A DNA stretch of 64,000 nt from JADCRZ01 sp037718865 (GTDB lineage: Bacteria; Bacteroidota; Bacteroidia; Chitinophagales; Chitinophagaceae): NCBI GenBank assembly GCA_037718865.1, contig JBBJMP010000023.1, positions 1 through 64,000 on the forward strand. Direction: 5' to 3'. Positions 36,342-45,906 of the stretch are shown here, piece after piece; position 1 is the stretch's first letter, and the number at the start of each line of letters is the position of its first letter. Below the pieces are notes generated by a model, which was given only the letters and a program-made list of their open reading frames with translations, ran no database searches and had not been told where the DNA came from. The position numbers and the translations under genes were made by a program.

Positions 36342-39248
36342 ATGAAAATAAATTGCCAACGCATTCTGGCTGTATTGATGGCCGGAATGTTTTCGATTGC
36401 TGCCTTTGCCCAGTCGGTGACGATAAGCGGCAATATAAAAAACAGTACTACCAGTGAAGTGATTCCCGCGGTTTCGGTGATGGTGAAAGGATATCCGTTA
36501 GGCACTTTTACCGACGATAGAGGTAATTTCAGGTTAACCACTTCGCAAAAGCCTCCTTATACGCTGGTTATTACATCGGTGGGGTTTGAACCAAAAGAGA
36601 TAACGGTGACCAGCACCAGTGAAACAGTGCAGGTAGATCTTGTTCCCGCTTCCATGCTGGGAACGGAAGTAGTCGTGTCTGCAAGCCGTGTTTCAGAGCG
36701 ATTGCTGGAATCGCCTGTTTCGATAGAGCGCGTTTCGGCGCAGTCTATTCGCAATGCAGCCGTTCCTAATTATTACGATGCCATGGCCAACCTGAAAGGT
36801 GTGGATCTTACCACGTCGAGTTTAACCTTTCGCACGGTCAGTACCCGGGGGTTTAACGGAAGCGGTAATCTCCGTTTTAACCAGCTGGTCGATGGAATCG
36901 ATAACCAGGCGCCGGGCCTGAATTTCGCCGTAGGCAATATTGTCGGTCCCACAGAGCTTGACGTAGACAACGTTGAATTATTGCAGGGTGCGTCTTCGGC
37001 ATTATATGGTTCAGGCGGTTTGAACGGCACCTTACTTATGACCAGCAAGAACCCGTTTAAATACCAGGGGCTAAGTTTCCAGATCAAACAGGGCATCATG
37101 CATACGGATGGCAGACAGCGCAATGCGGCTCCGTATTATGACTGGGCGGTCCGTTGGGGCCAGAAGGTCGGTGAAAGGTTTGCGTTCAAGCTGGGCGCTC
37201 AGTTCATCCAGGCTAAAGACTGGGAAGCCCAGGATTACCGGAATCTGGCCAGGAACAACGTGTTCAGCTCCCTGAAGGGCGGCGACCGTGTCAGCGATCC
37301 AAACTACGATGGAGTAAATATTTTCGGCGACGAAGCCAGTACGAGCATGCAGGCTTTTGCGATGGCCGCCAGGGCACAGGTTGCGGGCATGCCGGGGGCA
37401 GCCCAGGCGTTGGGGGCTTTAGACAACATGATCAGGGGAGGACTTACTCCTGTGCAGATCAGGTCACAATTTGTGGGGCCCCTGGCACCACTGGCAGCGG
37501 CTCTGCCTTTTCTTATCCCTACAGCCGCTGTCCCCAACAATCCTTATGCAGGTACTTATGGCGGACAATTTGTGAGCCGCACAGGCTATGAAGAGAAATC
37601 CCTGGTTGACTACAACACCTATAATTTGAAATTAACCGGCGGCCTTTATTATAACCTTAGCGAAACTGTAGAAGCCTCGCTGATTGGTTACTGGGGAACC
37701 GGAACCACCGTTTATACCGGTGCGGACCGCTATGCCATCAAGAACTTGAAGATGGGCCAGTATAAGGCTGAAGTAAGAGGAAAGAGCTGGTTTCTCAGGG
37801 GTTATACCGTACAGGAAAATTCCGGCGATGCTTACACCGCAACCACTGCGGCCCTGTTCATCAATAACGCCTGGCGCTCGAACGCAGCCTGGTTCCAGAC
37901 CTACACGGGAACTTATGGCACCGCCCGCTTGTTCAACGGGGTGCCCGATCCACAGTCGCATGCTGCTGCCAGGGCAAGGGCCGACTCGGGCCGTTATTTA
38001 CCCGGAACGCCGGAATTTAAAACAGCATTTAATAATGCCATCAATACCTCTATAAATAAGGGAGGCTCGAAATTCGAGGACGTCACCGACCTGTACCATG
38101 CCGAGGGACAATATAATTTAAGCGAACACATTAAGGTTGTTGACGTGCTGGTAGGCGCTAATTATCGCTTATACAGGCTGAATTCCCGGGGAACCATTTT
38201 TGCGGATACTACCGGCCCGATCAATATCACCGAAGTAGGAGGTTACCTGCAATTGCAGAAGCTCTTGTTCAATGATGTATTAAAGCTTACCGGATCCATA
38301 CGTTACGACAAAAATGAAAATTTTGAGGGAAGGTTTACCCCAAGGGCCACGGCATTAATCAGGGTAGCTGAAAATAACAATATCCGTATTTCATTTCAGA
38401 CAGCGTACCGTTTTCCTTCTACGCAGGACCAGTACATCAACCTGCTCACCGGCGGTTCAAACCGGCTGATTGGCGGCCTGCCGCAATTCAATACTTTCTT
38501 CCGGTTCAATACCAGTCCGGCTTATACCGCCGAAAGCATTACGGCCTACCGGAATTCTTTGGCCACAGGAGCGAATCCTACCTTATTAAGGACTGCACAA
38601 TTCAAGACCGTTAACCCCGAAACCCTGAAGTCATACGAAGTGGGTTACCGGGGCCTGGTCACCTCTAATCTGCTCATCGACCTTTATGGGTATTATACCC
38701 GTTATAAAAATTTTATTGGCAGGGTAGCCGTAGGCCGTGGAGTAACCGAAATTGCCGCAAGGGCACCACTTGAGCTGGCGAGCCCATTTACCACAAATAA
38801 CTACTCCTTCGTGGTCAATACGGATAACGAAGTAAAAGCCATCGGCTGGGGTGTAAGTGTCAACTACCAGTTCCACAGGGGTTTTGAATTGAACGCTAAC
38901 GTATCATCCGATCAGCTCAGCGATGTGCCTGCAAACCTGATCACTTTTTTCAACACGCCCAAATACCGGTTCAACATAGGGCTGGGCAATGAGAACCTGG
39001 TCAAGGGAATCGGCTTCAATGTGATCTACAGGTGGCAGGACCAGGTGAATTGGGAAGGTACTTTTGGTACCGGCCCTGTCGACGCTTACGGTTCGCTGGA
39101 TGCCCAGGTGAACTACAAGTTCCCAAAAACAAGGCACCTGGTTAAAATAGGAGCATCAAACCTGTTGAATAACTATTACCGGAGCGCATTCGGCAACCCT
39201 GATGTCGGCGGGTTGTACTATGTCAGCTTTGGTTACAATATTTTTTAA
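36342..39248 (+). CDS. TonB-dependent receptor with carboxypeptidase-like N-terminal domain
   Basis: 968 aa from ATG 36342, with signal peptide MKINCQRILAVLMAGMFSIA ending at FAQ. The frame opens 54 bp upstream at GTG but the signal peptide begins here. Residues 20-110 form a CarbopepD_reg-like domain (VTISGNIKNS...VQVDLVPA), then the plug (VVVSASRVSERLLESPVSIERVS, QLVDGIDNQAPG, LLQGASSALYGSGGLNGTLL) and a 22-strand-type barrel ending VSFGYNIF. It imports a ligand across the outer membrane; no SusD partner is adjacent, so a siderophore or vitamin-type ligand is as likely as a glycan. Confidence 0.93.
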   Translation: MKINCQRILAVLMAGMFSIAAFAQSVTISGNIKNSTTSEVIPAVSVMVKGYPLGTFTDDRGNFRLTTSQKPPYTLVITSVGFEPKEITVTSTSETVQVDLVPASMLGTEVVVSASRVSERLLESPVSIERVSAQSIRNAAVPNYYDAMANLKGVDLTTSSLTFRTVSTRGFNGSGNLRFNQLVDGIDNQAPGLNFAVGNIVGPTELDVDNVELLQGASSALYGSGGLNGTLLMTSKNPFKYQGLSFQIKQGIMHTDGRQRNAAPYYDWAVRWGQKVGERFAFKLGAQFIQAKDWEAQDYRNLARNNVFSSLKGGDRVSDPNYDGVNIFGDEASTSMQAFAMAARAQVAGMPGAAQALGALDNMIRGGLTPVQIRSQFVGPLAPLAAALPFLIPTAAVPNNPYAGTYGGQFVSRTGYEEKSLVDYNTYNLKLTGGLYYNLSETVEASLIGYWGTGTTVYTGADRYAIKNLKMGQYKAEVRGKSWFLRGYTVQENSGDAYTATTAALFINNAWRSNAAWFQTYTGTYGTARLFNGVPDPQSHAAARARADSGRYLPGTPEFKTAFNNAINTSINKGGSKFEDVTDLYHAEGQYNLSEHIKVVDVLVGANYRLYRLNSRGTIFADTTGPINITEVGGYLQLQKLLFNDVLKLTGSIRYDKNENFEGRFTPRATALIRVAENNNIRISFQTAYRFPSTQDQYINLLTGGSNRLIGGLPQFNTFFRFNTSPAYTAESITAYRNSLATGANPTLLRTAQFKTVNPETLKSYEVGYRGLVTSNLLIDLYGYYTRYKNFIGRVAVGRGVTEIAARAPLELASPFTTNNYSFVVNTDNEVKAIGWGVSVNYQFHRGFELNANVSSDQLSDVPANLITFFNTPKYRFNIGLGNENLVKGIGFNVIYRWQDQVNWEGTFGTGPVDAYGSLDAQVNYKFPKTRHLVKIGASNLLNNYYRSAFGNPDVGGLYYVSFGYNIF

Positions 39249-39472
39249 GATAGTTGTGCATAGTTCCTTCCATACCGGAATGGACCCGACGCAACGGGTA
39301 ACCAGCCGGATCAGGTACAGGTAACAGTAGCGGCTAACAGCCATAATGCGGTTGCATGATGACTTATACTTCCCTTCCCTAAGAATCATATCCATCTAAA
39401 ACCGTCAAGGCGTTCGCCTCATGCCGTTGCTTTGACAATTACAGTGACGTTATAACGTTTAAACGAGCCCGT

Positions 39473-40633
39473 ATGTCTGCCTTACAAATGCTGGATGTTG
39501 CCATCGGCATCATATTCATTTATCTGCTGCTAAGTTTTATCAGCAGCGCCGTAAACGAGATCATCGAATCGTTTTTAAAGAAGAGGGCTTCCGACCTGCA
39601 AAGGGGAATACGTGAGCTGCTTCAGCCCGTTGATGATAACGAAGGCGGATTGCTGGAAAAGTTTTATATGCACCCGTTGATCTACGGGCTTTATGTAAAA
39701 CCGTACAACAGTAAATCTACCAAAAACCTACCCTCTTATATCCCCTCGCGCAATTTTGCACTGGCGGTGATGGACCTTATCCTGCCGGCGCAGGAATCGA
39801 ATCTTTCCGGTTCAGTAGGCGGTGGTGACGTACCGAAGCCCGGTGTGAGCGCACCTGATGCTACTGTCGCTTCGTCGGAGTTGCTCCAAGTGATACAAGG
39901 TTTACCCGATTCAAGTGATAAACGCGACCTGCTCCGGAAGTTTATGGAAAAGGGTATGGCAAGCGATAACCGAATACGGTCTTTGCAACCCTTACGTGCT
40001 GCGGTGCTCAAGTGGGATGAGTCTAAGGCAAGCCGGGCCCTGCTGGCGCTGATCGATGCCGCCGGTGATGATATAGACCTGGCCAGGCAAAATATTGAGA
40101 ACTGGTATGATACAACCATGGACCGCGTTTCGGGCTGGTATAGACACCGGGTTCAGCGCATCCTTATTGGTATCGGGTTTGCAACGGCCTTCCTGATGAA
40201 TGCCGACAGCATTGCCATTTATAAAAGTTTAGCCAACGACCCGCCCTTGCGCAATGCCCTGGTGTCTGCAAGCCAGGAATATGCAAAAACGGCCAACCTG
40301 CAAAGAGATTCTGCCAGGCAGACCCCGGAGGAGCGGGTGGAAAATAATATCAAACGCCTCCACGAACTGCGGCTACCCATCGGGTGGGACTGGAATAAGG
40401 AAGATGTCAGAAACAAGAATTATATCACCCATGCCGCGCTGGCCATCCCGGATAAAACCGATATTGGGGCATGGATCCGCAAATTTTTTGGATGGCTGAT
40501 CACGGCCATGGCCATCTCTTTAGGTGCACCATTTTGGTTCGACCTGTTGAATAAGTTTATGGTCATCCGGTCAACCGTGAAACCGCATGAAAAAAGTAAA
40601 GAAGAAGGATCGGAAGACAGGCAGAAAAATTAA
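39473..40633 (+). CDS. Hypothetical membrane protein
   Basis: 386 aa, not assigned to a named family. An N-terminal helix (DVAIGIIFIYLLLSFISSAVN) is followed by ERR-like soluble sequence (EIIESFLKKRASDLQRGIRELL), a long soluble part, and two hydrophobic segments near 225-245 (RILIGIGFATAFLMNADSIA) and 340-365. The C-terminus is charged (KPHEKSKEEGSEDRQKN). It lies between the receptor gene and the IS1595 element. Confidence 0.7.
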   Translation: MSALQMLDVAIGIIFIYLLLSFISSAVNEIIESFLKKRASDLQRGIRELLQPVDDNEGGLLEKFYMHPLIYGLYVKPYNSKSTKNLPSYIPSRNFALAVMDLILPAQESNLSGSVGGGDVPKPGVSAPDATVASSELLQVIQGLPDSSDKRDLLRKFMEKGMASDNRIRSLQPLRAAVLKWDESKASRALLALIDAAGDDIDLARQNIENWYDTTMDRVSGWYRHRVQRILIGIGFATAFLMNADSIAIYKSLANDPPLRNALVSASQEYAKTANLQRDSARQTPEERVENNIKRLHELRLPIGWDWNKEDVRNKNYITHAALAIPDKTDIGAWIRKFFGWLITAMAISLGAPFWFDLLNKFMVIRSTVKPHEKSKEEGSEDRQKN

Positions 40634-40776
40634 TCATGACCTGAACCGATAGCCGCATCAAAAAAAATCCGGATGTATTAAAGTAAGTAAATTATCATCG
40701 CCCTAATTAATTTATAGGGTTATCCAGATAGAGCGCAAAGCGAAGATAAGAAATAGACCTTAGCTAATAAATTTAG

Positions 40777-40784
40777 TATATTTG
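40777..40784 (+). promoter_or_regulatory. TAnnTTTG -7 box for the transposase
   Basis: TATATTTG, exact consensus, 16 bases before ATG 40801 and inside the insertion sequence. Confidence 0.6.
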
Positions 40785-40800
40785 TACTAAATATTTGAGT

Positions 40801-41688
40801 ATGTTTCAGGGAATCACCATTAGTGAGTTTAATAAGTTCTTTACAAGTGAAGATGATTGCAGGCAGTATCTGTTTGATTTAAAATGGAATGACGGTTATC
40901 GATGCCGCAATTGCAATGGGAAGAAAAGCTGCAAAGGCAAGACTCGGTTTCATTTGCGATGTACACAGTGCGGGTATGATGAATCTGTCACAGCACACAC
41001 ATTGTTTCACAAGATGAAGATCCCGCTGCTGAAGGCTTTTGGGATTAACTTTCGGATCTCTGTGCGCAAAAAAGGAATGTCAACCATAGAATTGGCTAAT
41101 GAATACGGCATCAATCAAAAATCTTCCTGGTTGTTTAAACGAAAGGCACAGGAGGCAATGGCAAGCAGCGGCAAACATCTTCTTAGTGGTCATGTAGAAG
41201 TGGATGAATTGATGATTGGGGGAGTAGATGAGGGCGAACGCGGAAGAAGCAAGGGAGATAAGAAGCTGGTAGTGATGGCAGTTGAAAAAGTACAAGGAGA
41301 TAAAATAGGACGAGCCTATGCACAAACGATTGAAGATGCCAGTGCAGAAAGCTTTAAGCCTTTCTTCGAGAAATATATTGACAAAGATAACACCCAGATT
41401 AAGACGGATCAATGGAGGGGTTACTGGCCACTGGAAAGTGAATTTGAAATCAAGCAAAAGCCCTCAAGTAAAGGGAAAAACTTTATGGGATTGCATTATT
41501 TAATCATGAATTTGAAAGGATGGCTAAGAGGTATACATCATAAGTGTTCAGAAAGATTCATGAACGGATATTTAGATGAATTCTTCTTCAGATTTAACCG
41601 GAGAAACTTTCTACCAACCATCTGGCACAAGCTGATTGAGAGAATGATGCAACATGAACCCTACGCCTATAAAGCAAATGCGACTTAA
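40801..41688 (+). CDS. IS1595-family transposase (ISXO2-like DDE)
   Basis: 295 aa from ATG 40801 (a TTG two codons upstream is less likely). An N-terminal zinc ribbon, CRNC...CTQC, precedes a DDE-type core: VEVDELMIGG (Asp137, counting from the TTG), KTDQWRGY (Asp205) and the C-terminal GYLDEFFFRFNRR with the probable third acid Glu262. The reading frame is intact, so the element may be active. Confidence 0.93.
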   Translation: MFQGITISEFNKFFTSEDDCRQYLFDLKWNDGYRCRNCNGKKSCKGKTRFHLRCTQCGYDESVTAHTLFHKMKIPLLKAFGINFRISVRKKGMSTIELANEYGINQKSSWLFKRKAQEAMASSGKHLLSGHVEVDELMIGGVDEGERGRSKGDKKLVVMAVEKVQGDKIGRAYAQTIEDASAESFKPFFEKYIDKDNTQIKTDQWRGYWPLESEFEIKQKPSSKGKNFMGLHYLIMNLKGWLRGIHHKCSERFMNGYLDEFFFRFNRRNFLPTIWHKLIERMMQHEPYAYKANAT

Positions 41689-41711
41689 ATGGATAACCCT
41701 ATTAAGTAATT

Positions 41712-43841
41712 ATGAAGACGTTATTCTTATCAATAAATCTGTTCATTTTGTCATCACACCTCCTTGCTCAATTTAAAAAAGCAAACGTTCCAGTCGCAGC
41801 CAAACAGGAACACTGGCGTACCATGCATGGCGACAGCGTGCTGGATAATTATTTCTGGATGTATGACTATTTCGGCAAAGGGCCTGACAGTACAAAGGTT
41901 GTTGAATACCTGAAAGCGGAAAACGCCTATACGGACAGTGTGATGGGCCACACCACCAAGCTGCAGGCGGACCTGTTTGCGGAAATGAAGGCAAGGATAA
42001 AAGAGAAGGATGAGTCCGTACCTGTGTTTAAGAACGGCTACTATTATTACACCAGAACCGACGACGGCAAACAGTATTATAAGTATTGCCGCAAGAAAAA
42101 AGACCTGGCTGCAAGAGAAGAAGTGCTGCTGGATGTTGACCTGATGGCGGAAGGGCATGATTACTTTTCAGCCACCGGTTTCCAGGTCAGCGAAGACAAT
42201 AAACTGCTGGCCTATGCGATAGACACCGTGAGCAGGAGGCAATACACTATCCAGGTCAAAAATCTCGAAACGGGTGACCTGCTTAAAGACGAAGTAAAAA
42301 ATACGGAGGGCTCTGCCATTTGGGCCAGCGATAACAAAACTTTTTTTTACACTGCAAAACATCCGGTTACTTTATTATCGGAAAAGATAAATCGCCATAC
42401 CCTGGGCGCCGATGCTGCATCTGATGTTACGGTTTATGAGGAAAAAGACAAGAGCAATTATATCGGCGTAGGCAAAAGCAAAAACAATAAATACATCTTT
42501 ATATTCTCGCAGGCCACCCTGTCTTCCGAATGGCGGTATATCGATGCATCTAAACCGAGCGAAACATCTAAGGTATTTCAGCCGCGCCTGAAAGAGGTGT
42601 TGTACAGTGTAACCCCGCTGGCAGATAAATTTTTGGTCCGCACCAATAAAGACGGTGCCACAAATTTTAAGCTGATGGAATGCCCGCTTGACAAGACAGG
42701 TGCAACTCATTGGAAAGAGGTCATCCCCCACCGCAAAGACGTGTTGCTGCAAGCCATAGCAGAATTTAAAGACTTTATTGTGCTGAATGAGCGTAAAGAC
42801 GGTTTGGTAAAAATGCGTATCCGGAGATTAATGGATAAGGCCGAACATTATGTTGACTTTGGTGAAGCGGCCTATTCGGCCAACTTCGGTGGCAACCCGG
42901 AGTACATCAGTACGGTTTTGCGTTATGGTTATACGTCTTTGACCACACCGTCATCCACATACGATTACAACATGATCACCAGGGAAAAAAAGCTGAAAAA
43001 GCAGCAGGAAGTGGTTGGCGGTTATAACGGCCAGGATTATGTTACGGAGCGTTTGTATGCGCCTGCCAAAGACGGGACAAAAGTGCCCATTTCGCTGGTG
43101 TACAAAAAGGGGTTTAAAAAAGACGGCACCGGTCCTTTGCTCCTGTATGCCTATGGCAGCTACGGGATCAGTTCTGACGCAGGTTTTATCAGCAATAATC
43201 TCAGTTTATTGAACAGGGGTTTTGCCTATGCGATAGCGCACATCCGTGGCGGCCAGGACCTCGGGCGCCAGTGGTATGATGATGGCAAGATGATGAAAAA
43301 GAAAAACACGTTTACCGACTTTATCGACTGTGGGGAATTTTTAGTGAAGGAAAAATATACCGGCAGGGCGCATTTGTATGGGCAGGGTGGGAGCGCGGGC
43401 GGATTGCTCATGGGTGCCGTAGTGAATATGGCCCCTGACCTGTGGAACGGGGTGATAGCCCAGGTGCCCTTTGTTGACGTGATCAACACCATGTTGGATG
43501 AAAGCATACCGCTCACGACCAATGAGTTTGACGAGTGGGGGAACCCGAAGAACAAGGATGCGTACATGTATATGAAGAGCTACAGTCCGTATGAGAATGT
43601 AGAGCAGAAAAAATATCCCAATATGTTGGTGACGACGGGTTTGCACGACAGCCAGGTGCAATATTTTGAGCCCGCCAAGTGGGTGGCCAAACTCAGGGCC
43701 ATGAAGACGGATGACAATGTGTTGTTGCTCCGCACCAATATGGAAGTTGGCCATGGCGGCGCCAGCGGGCGATTTGATTATTTAAAGGAAGTGGCGCTGA
43801 ACTTTGCTTTTCTGCTCTCGCTTGAAGGGATAGACAAGTAG
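41712..43841 (+). CDS. S9 peptidase, oligopeptidase B/prolyl oligopeptidase-like, secreted
   Basis: 709 aa with signal peptide MKTLFLSINLFILSSHLLAQ. An N-terminal beta-propeller (residues ~70-420) precedes an alpha/beta-hydrolase domain: oxyanion region YAYGSYGIS, GQGGSAGG with Ser561, the Asp loop GLHDSQVQ and the His motif EVGHGGASGR. It cleaves peptides, probably after basic residues if truly oligopeptidase B. The IS1595 element ends 12 bp upstream of its ATG, so its original promoter and leader are displaced. Confidence 0.92.
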   Translation: MKTLFLSINLFILSSHLLAQFKKANVPVAAKQEHWRTMHGDSVLDNYFWMYDYFGKGPDSTKVVEYLKAENAYTDSVMGHTTKLQADLFAEMKARIKEKDESVPVFKNGYYYYTRTDDGKQYYKYCRKKKDLAAREEVLLDVDLMAEGHDYFSATGFQVSEDNKLLAYAIDTVSRRQYTIQVKNLETGDLLKDEVKNTEGSAIWASDNKTFFYTAKHPVTLLSEKINRHTLGADAASDVTVYEEKDKSNYIGVGKSKNNKYIFIFSQATLSSEWRYIDASKPSETSKVFQPRLKEVLYSVTPLADKFLVRTNKDGATNFKLMECPLDKTGATHWKEVIPHRKDVLLQAIAEFKDFIVLNERKDGLVKMRIRRLMDKAEHYVDFGEAAYSANFGGNPEYISTVLRYGYTSLTTPSSTYDYNMITREKKLKKQQEVVGGYNGQDYVTERLYAPAKDGTKVPISLVYKKGFKKDGTGPLLLYAYGSYGISSDAGFISNNLSLLNRGFAYAIAHIRGGQDLGRQWYDDGKMMKKKNTFTDFIDCGEFLVKEKYTGRAHLYGQGGSAGGLLMGAVVNMAPDLWNGVIAQVPFVDVINTMLDESIPLTTNEFDEWGNPKNKDAYMYMKSYSPYENVEQKKYPNMLVTTGLHDSQVQYFEPAKWVAKLRAMKTDDNVLLLRTNMEVGHGGASGRFDYLKEVALNFAFLLSLEGIDK

Positions 43842-43904
43842 TTCGACTGCCGTTGGACTGCACCGGGCAGCGTTATTTTATTAATCCCGAAAGGGATAAC
43901 AAGC

Positions 43905-44200
43905 TCCCTTCCTTTTCAAGGCTACCGTTAGCACATATCTTTTCAAATATGTATATGGTGATGTTAAATCATTTCCTGCCAGTGCATTACTACCCCTGTC
44001 AGGGGTAAAACGTTTGTAGAAATGTGATCATCTTCACCAAATGCCCCAGCGGGGCTACCCTTATATGTCGTGCTAAGCAAAATTTATTATTACTTGTTGA
44101 AAAGGGTTGCCCCTAGCCGGGGGCATGAATCCTTTTTTAATTTCTAAAAAGATGTGTTCTAACAAGAGCCTTGAAGAAGAGGGGTCAGGGGTGGTTATGA
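43905..44200 (+). repeat. MITE-like multi-hairpin element, copy C
   Basis: Inverted ends GGCTACCGTTAGCACATATC (from 43919) and GATGTGTTCTAACAAGAGCC (to 44170) flank about 250 bp in the same orientation as the array at 1-1163. The interior holds TACCCCTGTCAGGGGTA, GCCCCAGCGGGGC and GCCCCTAGCCGGGGGC. Complementary CCTTTTCAAGG and CCTTGAAGAAGAGG arms lie outside the ends. No gene. Confidence 0.85.
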
Positions 44201-44457
44201 TGCGCCTTCGGTTGCTAATGGCATACCTGAGATAGATTTATTAAATTAGGGCCTGTCATAACAAGGATAACCTATCTTCGCTTAATCGGTTCTCCATCAC
44301 TAAAATACCTTAAACAACTCGTTTCATAGCACAAAAATCACTTCTCGCCTACCGTGATTTCACCCTATTTTTTAAAGTGAAAACACTGTGTGTTTATTTA
44401 GATTATGGCTGAAATTAGCTACTGGAAACATTGTATTCCAGCTGTTAAAATCATACT
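44201..44457. other. Leader region of the Rhs locus
   Basis: 257 bp before the first gene of the Rhs operon. The DNA is AT-rich. No exact TAnnTTTG box, hairpin terminator or other defined site was recognised. Confidence 0.4.
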
Positions 44458-45906
44458 ATGTTATTGCAAACATGCCTTCGATCACTACTATTATCAGGCT
44501 GTATTATTTTCTCCTTTTTTCCAGCCACATCTCAGCATCAGGAGCCGCAAAATCTTACTGGCTTAACGGACAAATTGTTCAAAGCCATTAATAAAAAAAC
44601 AGATAACATAACCGACCAGCTGAGCAATCAGATGGCAAAATGCCTCAACCGCCTGGCTAAGGAGGAAAAACGACTGAAAATAAAATTAGCCTCTCAGGAT
44701 TCTGCTGCAGCTGCAAAAATATTTGATGAGGCTGAGAAACAATATGCAGATTGGCAAAAAATAATTAGCACGGTAGATGGAAAAATATCAATCTTAAAAA
44801 ATAGCCATAATGCACATTTGGATACCCTGCAAACTGCGTTTCGATTCCTGGATAAGACAGAAGGATTGCTAATGAACACTTCATTAACTAAAAGCAGCTT
44901 AAAAGAAGCAATGGCGAACATAAATTTACTACAGGACAAATTTAACCAGGCGGAACAAATAAAAAATTACTTAAAGCTACGGAGGCAAAATTTAAAAGAC
45001 CAGCTCAGCCGTTACGGATTAACCAAAAAAATGGCAAGGCTCGAGAAACAGGTATACTATTACCAGGCACGTGTAAACGAATACAAAACCATGATTAATG
45101 ATCCATCGGCTCTTGTGGCTAAATTAATTGAAATCTTAAAACAAACAGAAGTTTTTAGGGACTTCTTCAACAAACATTCTCAATTGGCCGGTTTATTCCG
45201 GTTGCCAGACAACACCAGTTCTAATACTATGGCAAGTCTTGCAGGTTTACAAACCCGGAATGCAATACAGCAGGATCTGGCGCAACGATTTGGATCCGCT
45301 CAACAGATACAGTCTATGATGCAACAACAAGTTCATCATGCCAGGAACCAGCTTGATCATTTAAAAAACAAAATCAACCAAATAGGAGGGGGAAGTGGTG
45401 ACCAGGAGATGCCTGATTTTAAGCCAAACAATCAAAGAACAAAACGAATTAAGGATAGGCTGGAGTTCGGTACAAACCTGCAAACAGTCAGGACTACCCG
45501 CTTTTTCCCCTCTACTACAGATATCGGGTTATCAATCGGGTATAAACTAAATGACAAAAGCATTGTAGGGGTAGGCAGCTCGTATAAGTTCGGATGGGGC
45601 AGGAGCATCAGGCATTTATCAATTACCCATGAAGGAGTAGGAATGAGATCGTTTTTGGATTATAAGGTCAAAGGGAATTTCTGGTTGACAGCAGGAGCAG
45701 AAATGAACTACCGGAGCCGGTTTCATGATTTTGCTGTTTTCAAAGATTATAGCGCCTGGCAAAGGGCTGCCTTGATCGGAGTAAGCAAAAAATACCAGGT
45801 CATGAAAAAGGTAAAAGGCAATATGCAGCTAATGCATGATTTATTGTACAAAGTGCAGGTGCCAAGAGGGCAGGCCGTAATATTTAGGATTGGATATAAT
45901 TTCTAA
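44458..45906 (+). CDS. Secreted coiled-coil protein with predicted outer-membrane C-terminal domain
   Basis: 482 aa with signal peptide (LLLSGCIIFSFFPATSQ). A lipobox-like LLSGC is also present, so lipidation is possible. Residues ~35-310 are long, charged helices (for example KCLNRLAKEEKRLKIKLASQ) predicted to form coiled coil. Residues ~325-482 are beta-rich with alternating hydrophobics and end in GYNF, as in outer-membrane barrels. Not a named family to my knowledge. Its stop overlaps the Rhs start as TAATG, so the proteins are made together; a role in surface display, export or anchoring of the Rhs protein is inference. Confidence 0.72.
   Translation: MLLQTCLRSLLLSGCIIFSFFPATSQHQEPQNLTGLTDKLFKAINKKTDNITDQLSNQMAKCLNRLAKEEKRLKIKLASQDSAAAAKIFDEAEKQYADWQKIISTVDGKISILKNSHNAHLDTLQTAFRFLDKTEGLLMNTSLTKSSLKEAMANINLLQDKFNQAEQIKNYLKLRRQNLKDQLSRYGLTKKMARLEKQVYYYQARVNEYKTMINDPSALVAKLIEILKQTEVFRDFFNKHSQLAGLFRLPDNTSSNTMASLAGLQTRNAIQQDLAQRFGSAQQIQSMMQQQVHHARNQLDHLKNKINQIGGGSGDQEMPDFKPNNQRTKRIKDRLEFGTNLQTVRTTRFFPSTTDIGLSIGYKLNDKSIVGVGSSYKFGWGRSIRHLSITHEGVGMRSFLDYKVKGNFWLTAGAEMNYRSRFHDFAVFKDYSAWQRAALIGVSKKYQVMKKVKGNMQLMHDLLYKVQVPRGQAVIFRIGYNF

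Larger units (their letters stand above)
40717..41699 (+). mobile_element. Complete IS1595-family insertion sequence
   Basis: Matching ends ATAGGGTTATCCA (40714-40726) and TGGATAACCCTAT (41690-41702) bound about 983 bp around one transposase gene, taking GGG...CCC as the ends. No perfect 8-bp target duplication is seen; TTAATTTA (40707-40714) versus TTAAGTAA (41702-41709) is a 6/8 match. The right end is 12 bases before the start codon of the peptidase gene. Confidence 0.85.

Noticed and set aside
40707..41709. Clean 8-bp target duplication around the IS1595 element
   Set aside because: The best candidate matches only six of eight bases (TTAATTTA versus TTAAGTAA), so a duplication is not claimed.
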